64,000 nt of DNA from positions 1 to 64,000 of the forward strand of contig JBHEQV010000004.1 of NCBI GenBank assembly GCA_046530735.1, in the 5' to 3' direction. The position numbers and the translations under genes were made by a program. The stretch's first letter is position 1; every line of letters starts with the position of its first letter. Positions 62,450 through 64,000 of the stretch are shown here, piece by piece. The notes beneath the pieces are model-generated. The model was given only the letters and a program-made list of their open reading frames with translations. It did not search any database and was not told the origin of the DNA. This stretch comes from Arsenophonus sp046530735. GTDB lineage: Bacteria > Pseudomonadota > Gammaproteobacteria > Enterobacterales > Enterobacteriaceae.

Positions 62450-63330
62450 TCATCCGTTGATAGAATAATTTTTCGATACTATTTTTCTTGATTACGATTT
62501 AGCGGCTAATACATTTTCTTCTTATCGTACTGATTTACAATCAGTGTAGTTGCCTGCTTATTGTACTATACTTATGATCTATTTACGGTAGAGATCATGA
62601 ATTATAATCTTTTCTAGCTGGAAAAGTTGAGGGTGGTTATAAATCAAGCAGTCCTGATAGTTTACTTAATGCCACATCTGTCGACGCTTATTTTAGTATT
62701 TCTATTGTTAGAAACTATCAATAATGATGATCCGATAGCATAATTGTCGGCACCTAAATTTCTATAAAACTGCTACCTAAATATGTTAATGAGAAACAAC
62801 TTAAAACTTATTCTAAGCGCCTGCCACTAATGATCCGATTAAATTAAAAAATAAAGCGATGTTTGATGTGCTTTATGCATGTGAGTTATGTGTTTCTGAA
62901 CTAGTTGTCTGATATTAATAGATATTAGTTTATGTCAGGGTGTTATTCAAGTACTGGAAAAGATAATTAAAAAACGGTTGCTACCCTTGGGGTAGGGTCT
63001 ATTTATTAGCTGAAAATTATTTAAGGGGAAGTTGTTTAATCTTAATTAATAGATTGACCAATGATATGTTATTTCTGAGTAAAAAGGATGCAAATAATAC
63101 GTTAAACTTTTTAGCATCGGATTAAATATTATTTAACAATTTTTAGAATTAATAGTAAAAATTTTCTCCTCATGTATTTAAGCCATGCTTTTGTAATCTA
63201 TTTACTGAATCACATGGTGCAGATCTCCATATAGTATAAACATTATTAGGACATAGTGATCTTTCTACCACATAGATTTATACCTATGTTGTCATAGAGA
63301 GGTTAAGACATTTGCATTAATAACATCAGC
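62450..63330 (+). pseudogene. xerD: Site-specific tyrosine recombinase XerD remnant
   Basis: Frame-hopping translation reads IEQFFDTIFLDYDLAANTF and SYRTDLQSV (E. coli IEQFLDALWLEKNLAENTL, AYRRDLS). Further on come NKAMFDVLYACELCVSELVV (E. coli DKAMLEVLYATGLRVSELVG, with the catalytic arginine changed to Cys), GRVYLLAENYL-like text, and SHGADLHIV, LLGHSDLSTT and IYTYVVIERLRHLH near the end. The second active-site block HxLRH is unreadable, though the final tyrosine remains. Stops and indels occur along the whole length. With dsbC directly after it, the gene order is that of E. coli xerD-dsbC-recJ. Confidence 0.85.
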
Positions 63331-63362
63331 CTAGAGGTTATTGAAGATCAAGGAAATTTTAA

Positions 63363-64000
63363 ATGAAAAAAAATATCATATGGTTAATTAGTTTTCTAGC
63401 TGCAGTATCACATTTTGTATTGGCTGATGATGTGGCTATCAAAAGAACATTAAATAAAATGAGCATAGAAACTGAGGATATCCATCCATCACCTATTGTA
63501 GGTTTAAGTGCAGTGATTACTAACCAAGGGCTAATTTATGTAACCGAAGATGGTAAGTATTTATTAGAAGGTCCTATTTATGATTTAAGTGGTCAAATGC
63601 CAATTAATGTCACAAATCAGATTTTAGCAAAGAAAATAGAATCAATGAGTGATCAGATGATCATATTTAAATCAGCAGAGGAAAAATATCTTGTTACTAT
63701 ATTTACCGATGTTACTTGTGGTTATTGCAAGAAATTTCATCAAGATATAGGAGAATATAATAAAAATGGTATAACCGTACGTTATTTGGCATTTCCTCGC
63801 AATGGCCTTCACGAGGAATCAGCTAAAGCAATGACATCTATCTGGTGTAGCACTAATCCTAAAAAAGCATTCACAGACGCTTTAAAAGGCGAAATAGTTT
63901 CTCCAATTGAAAAATGTAAAATGGTGGATATTGCTGCTCAATTTAATATCGGTCATATGCTTGGAATTAATGGAACACCCGCTTTGGTATTAGAAGATGG
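63363..64000 (+). CDS. dsbC: Disulfide isomerase DsbC, 3' end beyond window
   Basis: Periplasmic V-shaped dimeric thioredoxin-fold protein that reshuffles wrong disulfide bonds; kept reduced by DsbD. The frame starts at ATG 63363, with AAGGAAATT upstream, and is open to the window edge (212 residues; E. coli 236 in total). A signal peptide ends near residue 21 (FVLADD). The N-terminal dimerisation domain covers residues about 22-85. The active site CGYC is at 119-122 (DVTCGYCKKF), and the cis-proline region reads GTPALVLEDG at the right edge. xerD before it is dead, but dsbC looks intact. Confidence 0.95.
   Translation, partial: MKKNIIWLISFLAAVSHFVLADDVAIKRTLNKMSIETEDIHPSPIVGLSAVITNQGLIYVTEDGKYLLEGPIYDLSGQMPINVTNQILAKKIESMSDQMIIFKSAEEKYLVTIFTDVTCGYCKKFHQDIGEYNKNGITVRYLAFPRNGLHEESAKAMTSIWCSTNPKKAFTDALKGEIVSPIEKCKMVDIAAQFNIGHMLGINGTPALVLED

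Overview
The window looks like part of the chromosome of an AT-rich, strongly degraded gammaproteobacterial genome of the Enterobacterales. The intact proteins align by recall along their whole length with the Escherichia coli versions. A long glutamine-dependent NAD synthetase sits directly before a glnB remnant, and an arn operon sits beside nlpC. Both arrangements recall the Morganellaceae (Providencia, Photorhabdus, Arsenophonus). Few intact genes, very many pseudogenes and a large load of dead insertion sequences suggest an insect-associated symbiont in mid-reduction, with an Arsenophonus-type lineage as the best guess. That assignment is inference, because no rRNA or other marker is present.

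Layout: short islands of conserved genes are separated by decayed insertion sequences. The islands are gapA - (msrB) - (yeaC) - pncA at 0.7-5.7 kb; csrA - alaS at 7.4-10.4 kb; msbA - lpxK at 13.2-15.9 kb; trhP at 17.8-19.1 kb; tadA - (mltF) - (purL) ... (qseG) - (glrR) - nadE - (glnB) at 23.9-35.5 kb; holD at 38.5-38.9 kb; thrS - infC - rpmI - rplT - [pheM leader] - pheS - pheT - ihfA at 42.6-49.8 kb; (arnB) - arnC - arnA split in two - arnD - arnT - arnE - arnF - nlpC at 51.5-59.5 kb; and (xerD) - dsbC at 62.4-64.0 kb. Parentheses mark pseudogenes. Several pseudogenes (msrB, yeaC, purL, qseG, glrR, glnB, arnB, xerD) have no usable open frame and were found by frame-hopping translation and by the gene order known from enterobacteria.

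Between the islands lie thirteen remnants of one IS256-family element with recognisable terminal repeats, two IS1595-family remnants, one IS481-family remnant and a two-copy element of about 1.7 kb that I could not classify. Most island boundaries coincide with an IS256 remnant. Two heptanucleotide tandem arrays differ from each other by one base per unit.

Functionally, the retained genes serve translation (alaS, thrS, pheST, infC, rpmI, rplT, tadA, trhP), glycolysis (gapA), NAD metabolism (pncA, nadE), lipid A export and synthesis (msbA, lpxK), envelope maintenance (nlpC, dsbC), nucleoid structure and post-transcriptional control (ihfA, csrA) and replication (holD). Losses include nitrogen and envelope signalling (glnB, glrR, qseG), purine synthesis (purL), methionine sulfoxide repair (msrB) and dimer resolution (xerD). 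The most unusual point is the arn lipid A modification operon. Its aminotransferase gene arnB is badly eroded, while every downstream gene is open, and arnA has been split into two reading frames joined by an ATGA stop/start overlap.
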